Source of the DNA: Alphaproteobacteria bacterium
GTDB taxonomy: Bacteria > Pseudomonadota > Alphaproteobacteria > JAVJRE01
Assembly: GCA_040218575.1 (NCBI GenBank)
Contig: JAVJRE010000005.1
Coordinates: forward strand, 289,243 to 353,242
Direction of reading: 5' to 3'
DNA: 64,000 bases
Shown: positions 19,506 to 28,848 of the stretch, piece after piece
Layout: each line of letters opens with the position of its first letter
Numbering within the stretch: position 1 is the stretch's first letter
Notes under the pieces: model-generated
Told to the model about the DNA's origin: nothing
Databases searched by the model: none
Seen by the model: only the letters and a program-made list of their open reading frames with translations
Program-made: the position numbers and the translations under genes

Positions 19506-20276
19506 ATGGCCCGACTCGAAATCGTCCAGGTGCCTGTCCTGAACGACAATTATGTCTATCTGGCCCACGAGGCGGAAAGCGGCGCCACGGCGGTGGTCGA
19601 TCCGGCGGTGGCCGGCCCGCCGCTGGAAGCGGCCAGGGCGCGTGGCTGGACCATTACCCACCTGCTCAACACCCATCACCACATGGATCATGTTGGGGGC
19701 AATCTGGAGGTCAAGCGCGCCACCGGCTGCACGGTCATCGGCCCGGCCGCCGACGAAGGCCGCATTCCGGGTCTCGATCACGGGGTCAGCGAAGACGATA
19801 CCGTCCGCGTTGGCAACGCCACCGCCAGGGTGTTCGAGGTGCACGGCCACACCCTTGGCCACATCATGTTCTGGTTCTCCGACAGCGACGCCCTGTTCTG
19901 CGGCGACCATCTGTTCGTCATGGGCTGCGGCCGGCTGACAGAAGGCACGGCGCCACAGATGTGGGACAGCCTGTCGAAACTGTCCGCTCTGCCCGATACG
20001 GCGCAAATCTACTGCGCCCATGAATACACCCAGAACAACGGCGCCTTCGCCCTGACCGTTGATCCGGCCAACGCCGATCTGAAACGCAAGATGGCGGAAG
20101 TGGCGGCGGCGCGGGCACAGAACCTGTCGACGGTCCCGTCGACCCTGGGCGAGGAGCGACGGACCAATCCCTTCCTGCGGGCCACCGCGGCGGAGGTGGC
20201 GGCGGCGGTGGGCATGGCCGGCGCACCGGCGGTGGAAGTCTTCGCCGAAGTCAGGCGACGCAAGGACCTGTGGTAG
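19506..20276 (+). CDS. gloB: hydroxyacylglutathione hydrolase (glyoxalase II)
   Basis: Hydrolyses S-D-lactoylglutathione, the second step of methylglyoxal detoxification. The 256-residue product has the metallo-beta-lactamase metal motif THHHMDH, GHTLGHI, the bridging Asp in FCGDHLF, and a C-terminal HAGH domain with ERRTNPFLR. The ATG at 19506 has a strong GGAGGAGG upstream. The same frame is open for a further 435 codons to the left, but that part is antisense to the epimerase and is not coding. Confidence 0.95.
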   Translation: MARLEIVQVPVLNDNYVYLAHEAESGATAVVDPAVAGPPLEAARARGWTITHLLNTHHHMDHVGGNLEVKRATGCTVIGPAADEGRIPGLDHGVSEDDTVRVGNATARVFEVHGHTLGHIMFWFSDSDALFCGDHLFVMGCGRLTEGTAPQMWDSLSKLSALPDTAQIYCAHEYTQNNGAFALTVDPANADLKRKMAEVAAARAQNLSTVPSTLGEERRTNPFLRATAAEVAAAVGMAGAPAVEVFAEVRRRKDLW

Positions 20277-20313
20277 GCCCACTGCCAGCCGGTGGTGGCG
20301 GGTCGGGGCAGCG

Positions 20314-22032
20314 TCAGGATGCGGCGGCGTGACGGCCAGTCAGCGATAGCGACGCCGAGCGGCCATGGGTCAGCGCCGGCCGGCCAAAGTGATAACCTTG
20401 AAGGTAGAGAATCCCCTGCGCCTCCAGGGCCCGGGCATCGGCTTCGGTCTCCACGCATTCGGCCACGGTCATCAGGTTGAAGGATCGCGCCAGCCGCAAA
20501 ATGGTGCCGATGAAAAGCTGATTGTCGCTGGAATTGGCCACGTCCTGCACGAACGACCCGTCGATCTTGATGATGTCCACGTCCAGCGCCTTGAGGTGGC
20601 GGAACGAGGTATAGCCGGCGCCGAAGTCATCCAGCGCGACCCGGCAGCCAAGATCGCGCAGCACGGCGACGATTCGTGCGGTCTCATCAATATCATGCAG
20701 GGCAACGGTTTCGGTGATCTCGATAATCAGTCGGCTGGCCAGGTCCGGCCGGTCACGCAAACGCACGACGACGCTGCGCATCCAGATACGGTCGGTCGCC
20801 GTCGCGCCGGAGATGTTAATGGCCAGCACCAGGTCCGGCACCGCGTCCAACTCGGCAATGCCCAGTTCCAGTACCTGTTGGTCGACCGCCCGGATCAGCC
20901 CCATCTTTTCCACCACCGGGATGAAGGCGGCGGCCGGCACTACAGAGCCGTCCTCCGTCAACATGCGCACCAGGCACTCGTAATAAGCGACGTCACTGGT
21001 CCCGGCATGCACCACCGGCTGGTAGGCCAGGACCAGACGGCCTTCCTTCAACGCGGCCTGAACGTCGCGGGCAATGTCCATGAAGACGTGGTGATCGCGC
21101 TGCTGCCCCTCTGACGGCTGGTAGACGACGGCACAGTCGTGGCCGGCGCGCGTCGCATCGCGCAGGGCCGACTCCGCCCGCCCCATGGCCTCATGAGCGG
21201 TCGGCGCGCTGGCCGGAAAGCTCACGGCGCCGATGGACACCGTGACGGGAATGGCGCCGGTCGCCGTCGGCACCGTGAACTCGCGGACCACGGCCAGGAT
21301 CTTCTCGGTGACGCGACTGATCTCATCCGGCTCGCATTGCGTCAGCACCACACCGAACTGGTCGCTGCCGGCACGGCCGATGACATCACTGACGCGCAGG
21401 CACCTGTCCAGGCGATGGCCGATCTCGATGATGATGTCGTCGGTAGTGCGACGGTCGAACGAGTCGGTCATCAGCGCCACCTGATCGATACCCACCGCCA
21501 GATAGGCGCCCGGCGCGCCATAACGCATGGCATAGGCGATGGCATGCTCCAGAGCCTCGCGCAGGCGCGTGCGGTTGTAGTGGCCGGTCAGCTCATCGAA
21601 GTTGGCGGCATAGCTCAGGATCTGCTCATCAACCTTGCGCGACGTCATTTCGCGCAGGACGCCGGTCAGGCGAATGGCGCGACCCGCCGGCGAAAAGTGC
21701 GCCTGCCCGCGGTCATGGACCCAGCGGAAATGGCCGTTCTGGCCGCGCACCCGATATTCACAGTCATAGGGCCGCTCGCAGGCGAAATGGTTGGCCAGTA
21801 CGGTCAGGCGTTGCGGCAGATCTTCCGGGTTGATGCGCCCGTGATAGGTGTCGCCGGACGCGATCTCGCCGGCGTCGGCCAGATCAAACAGCCCCTCGAC
21901 CGGACCGATCCAGCGGATCGTGTCGTCCAGCAGGTTCCAGTCATAGACGACGTCGCCGGCCGCGCTCAGCCCCTGCAGGGCGGCGGACTCCGAGTCGTCA
22001 ATGGAGTTGCGATCTTCGACCACGTGGCGCAT
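20314..22032 (-). CDS. PAS-GGDEF-EAL signalling protein
   Basis: A 572-residue c-di-GMP-related protein: an N-terminal PAS domain (about residues 25-135), a GGDEF domain (140-300) and an EAL domain (320-560). The GGDEF signature is AGSDQF, which predicts no cyclase activity. The EAL domain has ECL in place of EAL but keeps the metal and catalytic residues in INISG, IIEITET, DDFGAGY, IKIDGSF and AECVET, so phosphodiesterase activity is plausible. No transmembrane segment was seen. I chose ATG 22032, with AGGAGGT 17 bases upstream; a start at 22101 is possible. Confidence 0.85.
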   Translation of the reverse strand: MRHVVEDRNSIDDSESAALQGLSAAGDVVYDWNLLDDTIRWIGPVEGLFDLADAGEIASGDTYHGRINPEDLPQRLTVLANHFACERPYDCEYRVRGQNGHFRWVHDRGQAHFSPAGRAIRLTGVLREMTSRKVDEQILSYAANFDELTGHYNRTRLREALEHAIAYAMRYGAPGAYLAVGIDQVALMTDSFDRRTTDDIIIEIGHRLDRCLRVSDVIGRAGSDQFGVVLTQCEPDEISRVTEKILAVVREFTVPTATGAIPVTVSIGAVSFPASAPTAHEAMGRAESALRDATRAGHDCAVVYQPSEGQQRDHHVFMDIARDVQAALKEGRLVLAYQPVVHAGTSDVAYYECLVRMLTEDGSVVPAAAFIPVVEKMGLIRAVDQQVLELGIAELDAVPDLVLAINISGATATDRIWMRSVVVRLRDRPDLASRLIIEITETVALHDIDETARIVAVLRDLGCRVALDDFGAGYTSFRHLKALDVDIIKIDGSFVQDVANSSDNQLFIGTILRLARSFNLMTVAECVETEADARALEAQGILYLQGYHFGRPALTHGRSASLSLTGRHAAAS

Positions 22033-22143
22033 TGCCGGATGCGACCGGCACCTCCTACCTGAAGGTTCAAACCAAGGCGCTGACCTACCTGCGCCATCCA
22101 TCACAGTGCCACGGCGAATCCTAACGAAAGCTGAAACCGGCAA

Positions 22144-22379
22144 CGCCGGACCGACGCTGTCGCCCGCGGCGGGCGCGGCCGGACACTGAACCGCAGAATA
22201 CCTTGAAATATCTGTTAACCTTAATAGTCATAGTTAACAGGTATACTGTATTTGTATAAATTGTTATTCAAATTGCCGGAAAATCTTTCATATTTTTATT
22301 GTCTTTCGCTGATGATCTCGTAGAGTCGCGACAACCGGCGTGGGGGCGCCGGACGCGCCGGGAGGGCGACGACCGTCAC
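22144..22379. promoter_or_regulatory. AT-rich divergent promoter region with inverted repeat
   Basis: Bases 22195-22310 are strikingly AT-rich for this genome. A perfect 7-bp inverted repeat, TGTTAAC (22213-22219) and GTTAACA (22233-22239), has a 13-base spacer. TATACT and TTGTATAAAT, downstream of the repeat, could be -10 elements for the plus-strand gene at 22380. The region separates the GGDEF-EAL gene from that gene. A transcription-factor operator is inferred. Confidence 0.4.
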
Positions 22380-22916
22380 ATGGCTACAGCCGCCGCAACA
22401 CACGCCCATGCCGGGGCGCTGGCTCGCTATCGGGTGGAAACCCTCGATGGCGAACGCCGGCCAGAGGCCGCCGGCCCGCGTCGCCCCGCCGGTACAGGCG
22501 ATACCCGGGGCGATACAGAGACATCGCAGGAATTCCGTCTGAGCGACCCGCCGCGCAGCCGTATCGGCGCCGGCCGGCATCCGGCCAGTGATCGTACGCA
22601 GCGCTGGCTGAGCGCCGATCCGTCAGAACAGGCGGAAGGCGAGAACAGCGCCACCACCATGCGCCCCGCAGGGGGCCCTGTTCACGCTGGCGGGTTCAGC
22701 GCCTATGGCGCGCCCTACGGCCGCCGTTATGGCGATAGCCTGCCTCTCTTGCCGTCCGCTACCTTCCTGGCCCAGCATATCGCCCAGGAGGTGATGCAGA
22801 CGGGCCTTCATCTCGATCCCCATCGCGAGACTGCGTCGAGTTATACGCGGGCTGCGGCCGGCACCTTCGCGGGCAACGCCAGCCCCGCTCCTCTGCTGCT
22901 GGACGTCGCCGCCTAG
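22380..22916 (+). CDS. conserved-looking hypothetical protein
   Basis: A 178-residue protein with no domain I recognise. The N-terminal two thirds is low-complexity and Arg/Ala/Gly-rich. The C-terminal part contains a more structured stretch, ATFLAQHIAQEVMQTGLHL, followed by DPHRETASSYTRA. This resembles a short motif in uncharacterised alphaproteobacterial proteins, but I cannot verify this. Codon use is typical of the neighbours. I chose the ATG at 22380; the frame extends to 22299 without a better start. Confidence 0.55.
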   Translation: MATAAATHAHAGALARYRVETLDGERRPEAAGPRRPAGTGDTRGDTETSQEFRLSDPPRSRIGAGRHPASDRTQRWLSADPSEQAEGENSATTMRPAGGPVHAGGFSAYGAPYGRRYGDSLPLLPSATFLAQHIAQEVMQTGLHLDPHRETASSYTRAAAGTFAGNASPAPLLLDVAA

Positions 22917-23075
22917 TTCCCGGCGCTTGTGCCGGCCGTGCGCCGGTTCTAGGGTCGGCCCATCTGTCGTCTTTCTGGCTTCCACCATGATCATAGTGCC
23001 GTCTGCGCGGCATGATTCGGTGCGTCGCGGATGGCTTGCGCCGTCTCGCCGGCGCCCGCTCCTGTACGCACAACC

Positions 23076-23666
23076 ATGAGCGAGGCCTCGTCGCGCTCGC
23101 CCGCGCGTAGCGGCACGGCGCTGTCCTCCTACATCATTATCGGCCTGCTCGTGCTGACCGGCGGCGGGTTGTTGTGGTGGCGTGACGGGCCGGCCGGCCT
23201 GGTCGGGACACTGGATCGCGACGGTGCCATCCTGCTCGACCTGCTGCCCCGCCTGGCGGCGGCCATGGTGATTGCCGGGCTGGTCCAGGTGATGGTGCCG
23301 CGCGAGCTGGTGTCGCGCTGGCTCGGCGCCCGCTCCGGCTGGCCGGGACTGTTCATCTCGACCATTGTCGGCGGCTTGATGCCGGGCGGCCCGCTGACCT
23401 CATTTCCCATCGTCCTGGTGTTGTCCCGCGCCGGTGCCGATATGGGCGTTCTGGTCTGCTTCGTCACCAGTTGGGCTCTGCTGGGTCTCAACCGCATCCT
23501 GGTCTGGGAGCTGCCCTTCCTCGGTCCGGAACTGGTCATCATCCGCGTCCTGGTATCGCTGCCGCTGCCAATTCTGGCCGGTCTGACCGCGCGCCATCTG
23601 GTGCCCCGTCTGTGGGCGCGGCCGGCTCTGTCGACCGATCAGGGCAACCCGCCCGATAAGATCTGA
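23076..23666 (+). CDS. half-size permease, ArsP_1/DUF318-like, subunit 1
   Basis: A 196-residue membrane protein with about four to five hydrophobic segments and the motif GGLMPGGPLTSFPIVL. This PGGP signature resembles the one repeated in predicted permeases of the ArsP_1 (PF03773) type. The next gene encodes a similar half with GGALPGGPFISWPLAM, so the two probably form one heterodimeric transporter. The substrate is unknown. An in-frame start at 23031 is possible, but the ATG at 23076 gives the shorter soluble N-terminus. Confidence 0.75.
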   Translation: MSEASSRSPARSGTALSSYIIIGLLVLTGGGLLWWRDGPAGLVGTLDRDGAILLDLLPRLAAAMVIAGLVQVMVPRELVSRWLGARSGWPGLFISTIVGGLMPGGPLTSFPIVLVLSRAGADMGVLVCFVTSWALLGLNRILVWELPFLGPELVIIRVLVSLPLPILAGLTARHLVPRLWARPALSTDQGNPPDKI

Positions 23667-23670
23667 CGCC

Positions 23671-24174
23671 ATGCATCTGGACATTGCCACCTGGATCATG
23701 TTCGCCCTGGCCGCCGGCCTGACCGTTCTCGCCTGGCGTCGTGGCCAGTTCACCGCCGGCATGGTCGCTGCCTGGGCCATGACCAGACGAATCATCATTC
23801 TCATTCCGCTGGCGGTGCTGGCTGCCGGCTTCATGACCGAGCTGATGCCCCGCGCCGCGATTACCGCTCTGGTCGGCGCTGAGTCCGGCCTTAGCGGCAT
23901 CCTCATCGCGTCGGTGATCGGCGGCGCCCTGCCAGGTGGGCCTTTCATCTCGTGGCCACTGGCCATGAGCCTGTGGCAGTCCGGCGCCGGCGCGCCGCAG
24001 GTGGTCGCCCTGATCACCGGCTGGGGCGTCTATGCACTCTATCGCACAGTCATGTTCGAGGCGCCGGTCATGGGCCTGCGGTTCGTCGGTCAGCGACTGC
24101 TGGCCAGCCTCGTCCTGCCGCCGCTGGCCGGACTTCTGACCGCCCTTGTGGCGCCTTTCGCCAGCGCTTTGTGA
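23671..24174 (+). CDS. half-size permease, ArsP_1/DUF318-like, subunit 2
   Basis: A 167-residue membrane protein starting five bases after its partner. Four to five hydrophobic segments are visible and the shared motif is GGALPGGPFISWP. It is homologous to subunit 1 over the motif region, so the pair probably arose by duplication or by splitting of a full-length permease. The amidohydrolase gene follows 94 bases downstream on the same strand. Confidence 0.75.
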   Translation: MHLDIATWIMFALAAGLTVLAWRRGQFTAGMVAAWAMTRRIIILIPLAVLAAGFMTELMPRAAITALVGAESGLSGILIASVIGGALPGGPFISWPLAMSLWQSGAGAPQVVALITGWGVYALYRTVMFEAPVMGLRFVGQRLLASLVLPPLAGLLTALVAPFASAL

Positions 24175-24268
24175 AGCGCCGCACCGGCGCCGTCCGCCGG
24201 GCAGGGCCCCTGTCGCCGGCAAGCAGGGCTCTGCTACGCTTGCCACCGCAGCGCAATCGGAGACAGAA

Positions 24269-25741
24269 ATGACCGACGCCGGACGCACTATCCGTTTCGC
24301 CAACGCCGACATGATTGTCGCCTGGGATGCCGCCGCTGACCGGCACTACTATCTGCCGCACGGCGACATGGTGATTCGGGGCAACACCATCATCGCCCTA
24401 GGCCGTCACAGTGACGCGGCTGGTCATAACGAACCGGTGGACGAAACGGTCGACTGCACGGGACGCATGCTGCTGCCCGGCACCGTCAACATTCACACGC
24501 ACGCCTCCGCCATACTGGAAAACAAATCCCTGCTGGAGGAAACCTCATCCCGCCTGATGGGCTCAACGGTGCTGTTTGAGTGGAACCGGCTCATCCGCAT
24601 GGACCCCGGCTACAAGGTGCCGAAACTAGAGGCGGCGCTGGGCGAGGTGATGAAGGCCGGCTGCACCACCGTGGTGGACCTGGCCTATGGCTATGATGGC
24701 TGGATCGATACGCTGGCCCGATCGGGCCTGAGGGCCTGCGCCGGCGCGCAGTATGTGGATGGCCTGCACGCCACGCCGGACGGCCATACCATGGCCTATG
24801 AATGGAATCTGGAAGGCGGCCGGCGCGGTTTCGACGTAGCGCTGAAAGCGGTGGACCAGGCGCTGGCCCATCCGTCGGGCCGCCTGTTCGCCATGCTTGG
24901 CCCGGGCCAGGTGGATACTTGCGGCGAAGAACTGCTGCGGGACTCCAAGGCGGAAGCCGACCGTCGGCGCATTCCGATCACCACCCACTGCTCACAGAGC
25001 GGCGTCGAGTTCTTTGAAATGGTGAAGCGCCACGGCAAATCGCCGGCCCAGTGGCTGGAAAGCCTGGGCTTCCTCGGGCCTACCACCACCCTCGGTCACG
25101 CCATCTTTCTCGACCATCACCCGTGGTTGCACTGGACCGCGCCGAAGCGTGATCTCGATGTGCTGGCCGCCACCGGCACCCACGTTGCCCATTGCCCGTG
25201 GGTGCAGTTCAACAATGGCCGCAGTCTGCAAAGCTTCCGCACCTATCGCGAGCATGGGGTCAATGTGGGCATCGGCACCGACAGCTTCCCCCTCAACATG
25301 TGGGAGGAGATGCGTTGGGCCCTGATCATGGGGCGGGTGGCGGAAGGCTGGAAGCAGGCAGTGACCACCCATGACATCTTCTATGCTGCCACCATTGGTG
25401 GCGCCAAGGCGCTGGGCCGCGACGACATCGGCCGCCTGGCGCCCGGCGCAAAGGCCGATATGGCCGTTGTCGACCTCAATCACTGGACCGTACAGCCGGG
25501 CCGCGACCCGCTGCGCGCCATGATGTTCCATGCCCAGGAGCGGCCGGTGCGCGACGTATGGTGCGACGGGGCAAAAATCGTCGAGGACGGCCAGTCCCTG
25601 ACCCTCGACATCGACGCCGCCCATGACCGGCTGCAGGATGGCTTTGCGACCATCGCACCGAAGGTGGCCGGGCTCGACTGGGCTGGTCGCACCATCGATC
25701 AGGCTTTCCCCACCTCCCTGCCGACCGTTGATCGGGTGTAG
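24269..25741 (+). CDS. amidohydrolase (chlorohydrolase / TrzA-AtzA-like family)
   Basis: A 490-residue metal-dependent hydrolase. The metal ligands are visible as NIHTHA (His-x-His), THCSQSG, LGHAIFLDHH and the Asp in GIGTDSFPLNMWEE. The C-terminus has GRLAPGAKADMAVVDL, usual for cytosine-deaminase-like enzymes. It probably deaminates or dechlorinates an N-heterocycle or hydrolyses an amide; the substrate cannot be named. I chose the ATG at 24269; upstream codons lie in the preceding intergenic gap. Confidence 0.85.
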   Translation: MTDAGRTIRFANADMIVAWDAAADRHYYLPHGDMVIRGNTIIALGRHSDAAGHNEPVDETVDCTGRMLLPGTVNIHTHASAILENKSLLEETSSRLMGSTVLFEWNRLIRMDPGYKVPKLEAALGEVMKAGCTTVVDLAYGYDGWIDTLARSGLRACAGAQYVDGLHATPDGHTMAYEWNLEGGRRGFDVALKAVDQALAHPSGRLFAMLGPGQVDTCGEELLRDSKAEADRRRIPITTHCSQSGVEFFEMVKRHGKSPAQWLESLGFLGPTTTLGHAIFLDHHPWLHWTAPKRDLDVLAATGTHVAHCPWVQFNNGRSLQSFRTYREHGVNVGIGTDSFPLNMWEEMRWALIMGRVAEGWKQAVTTHDIFYAATIGGAKALGRDDIGRLAPGAKADMAVVDLNHWTVQPGRDPLRAMMFHAQERPVRDVWCDGAKIVEDGQSLTLDIDAAHDRLQDGFATIAPKVAGLDWAGRTIDQAFPTSLPTVDRV

Positions 25742-25762
25742 GGCGACCGGGTGTAAGGTCAC

Positions 25763-25784
25763 CGGCCCGATATCAACCGGGCCG
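25763..25784. terminator. hairpin between convergent genes
   Basis: CGGCCCG (25763-25769) pairs perfectly with CGGGCCG (25778-25784) across an 8-base loop. It lies between the convergent amidohydrolase and FKBP genes. No U-tract follows. A second copy of ACCGGGCCG at 25793-25801 could pair with the same left arm. A bidirectional terminator is inferred. Confidence 0.45.
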
Positions 25785-25802
25785 AAATACCAACCGGGCC
25801 GC

Positions 25803-26234
25803 CTAGCCCTTGATTTCCACCAGCGAGATATCGAAGGTCAGCACCTGGCCGGCCAGCGGCGGGTTGGCATCCACCGTCACCTGACCGTCGGCCACCTCGG
25901 TCACCGTAACCGGCATGGCATTACCGCCGGGATCGGCCGCGCGAAACCGCATGCCCGGGGCTATGTCCAGATCATCGGGGAAGTTTTCCCGCGGCACCTG
26001 GAACACCAGATCGTCGGCGCGCTCGCCATAGGCCTCGGCCGGCTCGATATGTACCTGCTGGCTGTCGCCCGGCGTCATCCCGGTCACCGCCTGTTCGAAG
26101 CCGGCAATGACCTGGCCCTGGCCTAACGTGAACTCCAGCGGATCACGGCCGTCTGACGAATCGAACTGTGTGCCGTCTGCCAGGCGGCCAGTGTAGTGCA
26201 CAAGAACCGTGTCGCCGGATTTGGCTTCCGTCAT
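25803..26234 (-). CDS. FKBP-type peptidyl-prolyl isomerase, SlyD-like
   Basis: A 143-residue cytoplasmic prolyl isomerase. The FKBP part has VHYTGRLADGTQFDSS and IAGFEQAVTGMTPGD. An insert-in-flap chaperone domain spans about residues 70-120. The stretch VDANPPLAGQVLTFDI corresponds to the VDxNHPLAG block of SlyD with the His replaced by Pro. The metal-binding His/Cys-rich tail of E. coli SlyD is absent. The ATG is preceded by AAGGAGAG. Confidence 0.92.
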   Translation of the reverse strand: MTEAKSGDTVLVHYTGRLADGTQFDSSDGRDPLEFTLGQGQVIAGFEQAVTGMTPGDSQQVHIEPAEAYGERADDLVFQVPRENFPDDLDIAPGMRFRAADPGGNAMPVTVTEVADGQVTVDANPPLAGQVLTFDISLVEIKG

Positions 26235-26285
26235 TGATCTCTCCTTGCGGATTTCTATGAGGACGACGCGCCGGCGCCGCCCGGT

Positions 26286-27425
26286 TCAACCGGCGACCGG
26301 CTGCGGCGCTGGCGCCCGCCCGACGTCGATATTGCCTTCGCCACGTTCCAGCGCATCGAAGAACTGCTGGACCCACGCCTGCGGAATGTCGCGAGTGATG
26401 AACACCATACGACTGCGCCGGTCGTCATCCGGCCAGCCATCGAGCCAGACCACCGGATGAAAATGGTGCTGTACGCCATGGATCACGGCCGGATGATCCG
26501 GTTCTTCCGCCACGTGGATGATGCCTTTGACCCGCAGCAGGTCAGGGCCGCGATTGTTGATCAGACTTTCAAGAAAAAAAGTGAAGGCGGCGGCGGAGAC
26601 GGGCTTGTCCAGAGTAACGCAGTAGGCCCGGATGTGGGCGTCATGACGATTGACGTCGTGATGATGGCCGTGATCGTGACCGCCATGGTCAGCCGCATGT
26701 GCCGCCGCATAGGCTTCCTCTTTCAGCCAGCGGCTGACATCGGGACTCTTGGTCTCTGGATTATAGAGACCGAGGCCGAACAGAGCCCCCGCATCCACCG
26801 CGCCATTGGCGGCCGGCACCTGACGCGCCGCCGGGTTGAGCGCGCGCAGTCGTGCCTGCAACGCCGCCATGTGCTCTTTCGCTACCAGATCACCCTTGCT
26901 GATGATCAACAGATCAGCCACCGCCGCCTGACGCACGCTTTCGCCATGACCATCCAGTGTGGCGTCGCCATTGGCCGCATCCACCACCGTCAGAACCCCA
27001 TCCAGGCGATAGCCGAAGGTCACCTGCGGGTCGACCATCAGGGTATGCAGGATCGGCGCCGGGTCGGCCAGGCCGGTGGTTTCGATGATGACCCGCTCAA
27101 ACGCGGCCACCTCGCCACGCTCGCGCCGCATCAACAGGCGTCGCAACGTATCGATCAGATCGCCGCGCACCGTGCAGCACAGGCATCCGCCATCCAGCTC
27201 GATCAGGTCTTCGCCGGAATGCTCCAGCAGCAGGTGGTCAAGGCCCACCTCGCCGAACTCATTGACGATCACCGCCGTGTTGGTCAGCGCCGGATCGCGC
27301 AACAGCCGCGCCAGCAGCGTCGTCTTGCCGCTGCCGAGAAAGCCGGTCAGCACGGTCACCGGAATCGGTGGCGCGTCCATCGTGTCGGCGGTCGCGGGAA
27401 CGGCGGCGGGATTGTCCTGGCTCAT
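26286..27425 (-). CDS. CobW/YjiA-family (COG0523) GTPase, putative metallochaperone
   Basis: A 379-residue G3E GTPase. The P-loop is [11 protein letters not shown], the metal site is GCLCC, and the switch and base-recognition motifs are ETTGLADP and SKGD. A His-rich run ([15 protein letters not shown]) lies between the GTPase and the CobW_C domain. COG0523 proteins deliver zinc, cobalt or other metals to client proteins; the metal here is unknown. No Zur site was identified. It lies 51 bases upstream of the FKBP gene on the same strand. Confidence 0.9.
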   Translation of the reverse strand: MSQDNPAAVPATADTMDAPPIPVTVLTGFLGSGKTTLLARLLRDPALTNTAVIVNEFGEVGLDHLLLEHSGEDLIELDGGCLCCTVRGDLIDTLRRLLMRRERGEVAAFERVIIETTGLADPAPILHTLMVDPQVTFGYRLDGVLTVVDAANGDATLDGHGESVRQAAVADLLIISKGDLVAKEHMAALQARLRALNPAARQVPAANGAVDAGALFGLGLYNPETKSPDVSRWLKEEAYAAAHAADHGGHDHGHHHDVNRHDAHIRAYCVTLDKPVSAAAFTFFLESLINNRGPDLLRVKGIIHVAEEPDHPAVIHGVQHHFHPVVWLDGWPDDDRRSRMVFITRDIPQAWVQQFFDALERGEGNIDVGRAPAPQPVAG

Positions 27426-27518
27426 GGCTCCATCATGTCAAAGTGGCGGCGCGGCGGCAAACCGGCGGCGCGCTCCGGAGCGATGTGGGGCGCATCTGAC
27501 GGACCGGCGCCGGGCCGG

Positions 27519-28760
27519 TCAGACCAGATGCAGCAGAACCAGCGCCAGGGCCAGACTGGCGGATCCCACACACCCCAGCACAGGCACTACCAGCGGCACC
27601 GTGAATCTGGCGCGCGGCGCCGCCGCCGCACCCCGCCGCCGCCGCAGGCGCAGCAGCGACAGGTTCACCAGGGCATAGACCAGCAACAGAATGAAGCTGG
27701 TGGCCTGGGCCAGCGCCGCCACCGGCAGGGCCAGCGCCGCTACCAGCACCACCCCGCCAACCAGCACGGTGGCGGCGACCGGTGTGCGGGTGCGGGCATT
27801 GACCACCCCCAGCCAGGCCGGCATCCAGCCCTGATTGGCCATGCCATAGAGCACCCGTGAGGCCATGACGATCTGGATCAGACCGCCGTTGATCACCGCG
27901 AAAATGGCAACCAGGGCAATAAAGGCGCCGGACGACTCCAGCGCCCGGTCGGCGATCAGCGCCAGCGGCGCGCCGCCGGCGACGGCTACCGGCGAGGCCA
28001 CCACCACCAGTGACACCAGCACATACAGCACGGTGGTGATTACCAATGTCAGCAGGATGGCGCGCGGCAGGGTGCGTCCGGGCTCGTGCACCTCCTCCGC
28101 CACATTGACCATGTCCTCAAAGCCGATGAAAGCGAAGAAGGCCAGGATCATGGCCGTAATCATGCCTGCCGCTAAGTCCGGCGATGGCGCCCGCACGGCC
28201 TCGCCCAGCGCGTGCCCCATGGCGGCGAAACCCGGCGCGATGTCGTCGGCGGCGACAACCACAATGAAAACCAGCGCCGCAACCTCCACCACCGTGGCGA
28301 TCGCCGCCACTAACACCGATTCAGCGATGCCCCACACCGCCAGCAGGGTCAGCAGCGTGACGATGGCGATGATTACCGGCGCCGACGGCAAGACGATGAA
28401 TGTCGCCGTATAGCCCACCAGGCCGCGTGCCAGAACGGCGCTGGAGACAATGCCGGCGGCGATGATCATCAGCCCCACCAGGCTGGCCAGCCAGCGCTGC
28501 CGCAGGCCTTCGGCCACATAGACCGCTTCACCCGCACTGACCGGGTAGCGGGTGGACAGTTCGGCATAGGACAGCGCGCTGAAGGCTGTGAGGACCGCCG
28601 CCAGAACAAAGGCAAACGGCGCCAGCGCGCCGGCTGCGGCGGCGACTTCCCCCACCAGCACGTAAATGCCGGCGCCGACCATGACCCCCAGGCCATAGAG
28701 GGTCAGCAACGTCAGTCCGAGACTGCGTTTAAGGGCGACCGGCGGCGGGATTGAAGCCAT
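27519..28760 (-). CDS. APC-family amino acid permease
   Basis: A 413-residue integral membrane protein with about 12 hydrophobic helices. The first helix has GVMVGAGIYVLVG, the unwound substrate-binding segment of APC transporters, and FFAFIGFEDMVNVAEEV is the typical helix 6 block. It probably imports an amino acid or amine with protons. The gene is separated by 93 bases from the start of the CobW gene on the same strand and may be transcribed separately. Confidence 0.88.
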   Translation of the reverse strand: MASIPPPVALKRSLGLTLLTLYGLGVMVGAGIYVLVGEVAAAAGALAPFAFVLAAVLTAFSALSYAELSTRYPVSAGEAVYVAEGLRQRWLASLVGLMIIAAGIVSSAVLARGLVGYTATFIVLPSAPVIIAIVTLLTLLAVWGIAESVLVAAIATVVEVAALVFIVVVAADDIAPGFAAMGHALGEAVRAPSPDLAAGMITAMILAFFAFIGFEDMVNVAEEVHEPGRTLPRAILLTLVITTVLYVLVSLVVVASPVAVAGGAPLALIADRALESSGAFIALVAIFAVINGGLIQIVMASRVLYGMANQGWMPAWLGVVNARTRTPVAATVLVGGVVLVAALALPVAALAQATSFILLLVYALVNLSLLRLRRRRGAAAAPRARFTVPLVVPVLGCVGSASLALALVLLHLV

Positions 28761-28848
28761 GGGCCTACTTTCGCTGCGCCGGGCCCGCCAATCAAGCGTC
28801 CTGCAACGGTCGGCCGGTCATGACCGCCGGTCATGACCAGAGTCCGCT

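Noticed and set aside
22213..22239. CtrA binding site (TTAA-N7-TTAA) upstream of 22380
   Set aside because: TTAA tetramers are present but the spacings are 2 and 9 bases, not 7.
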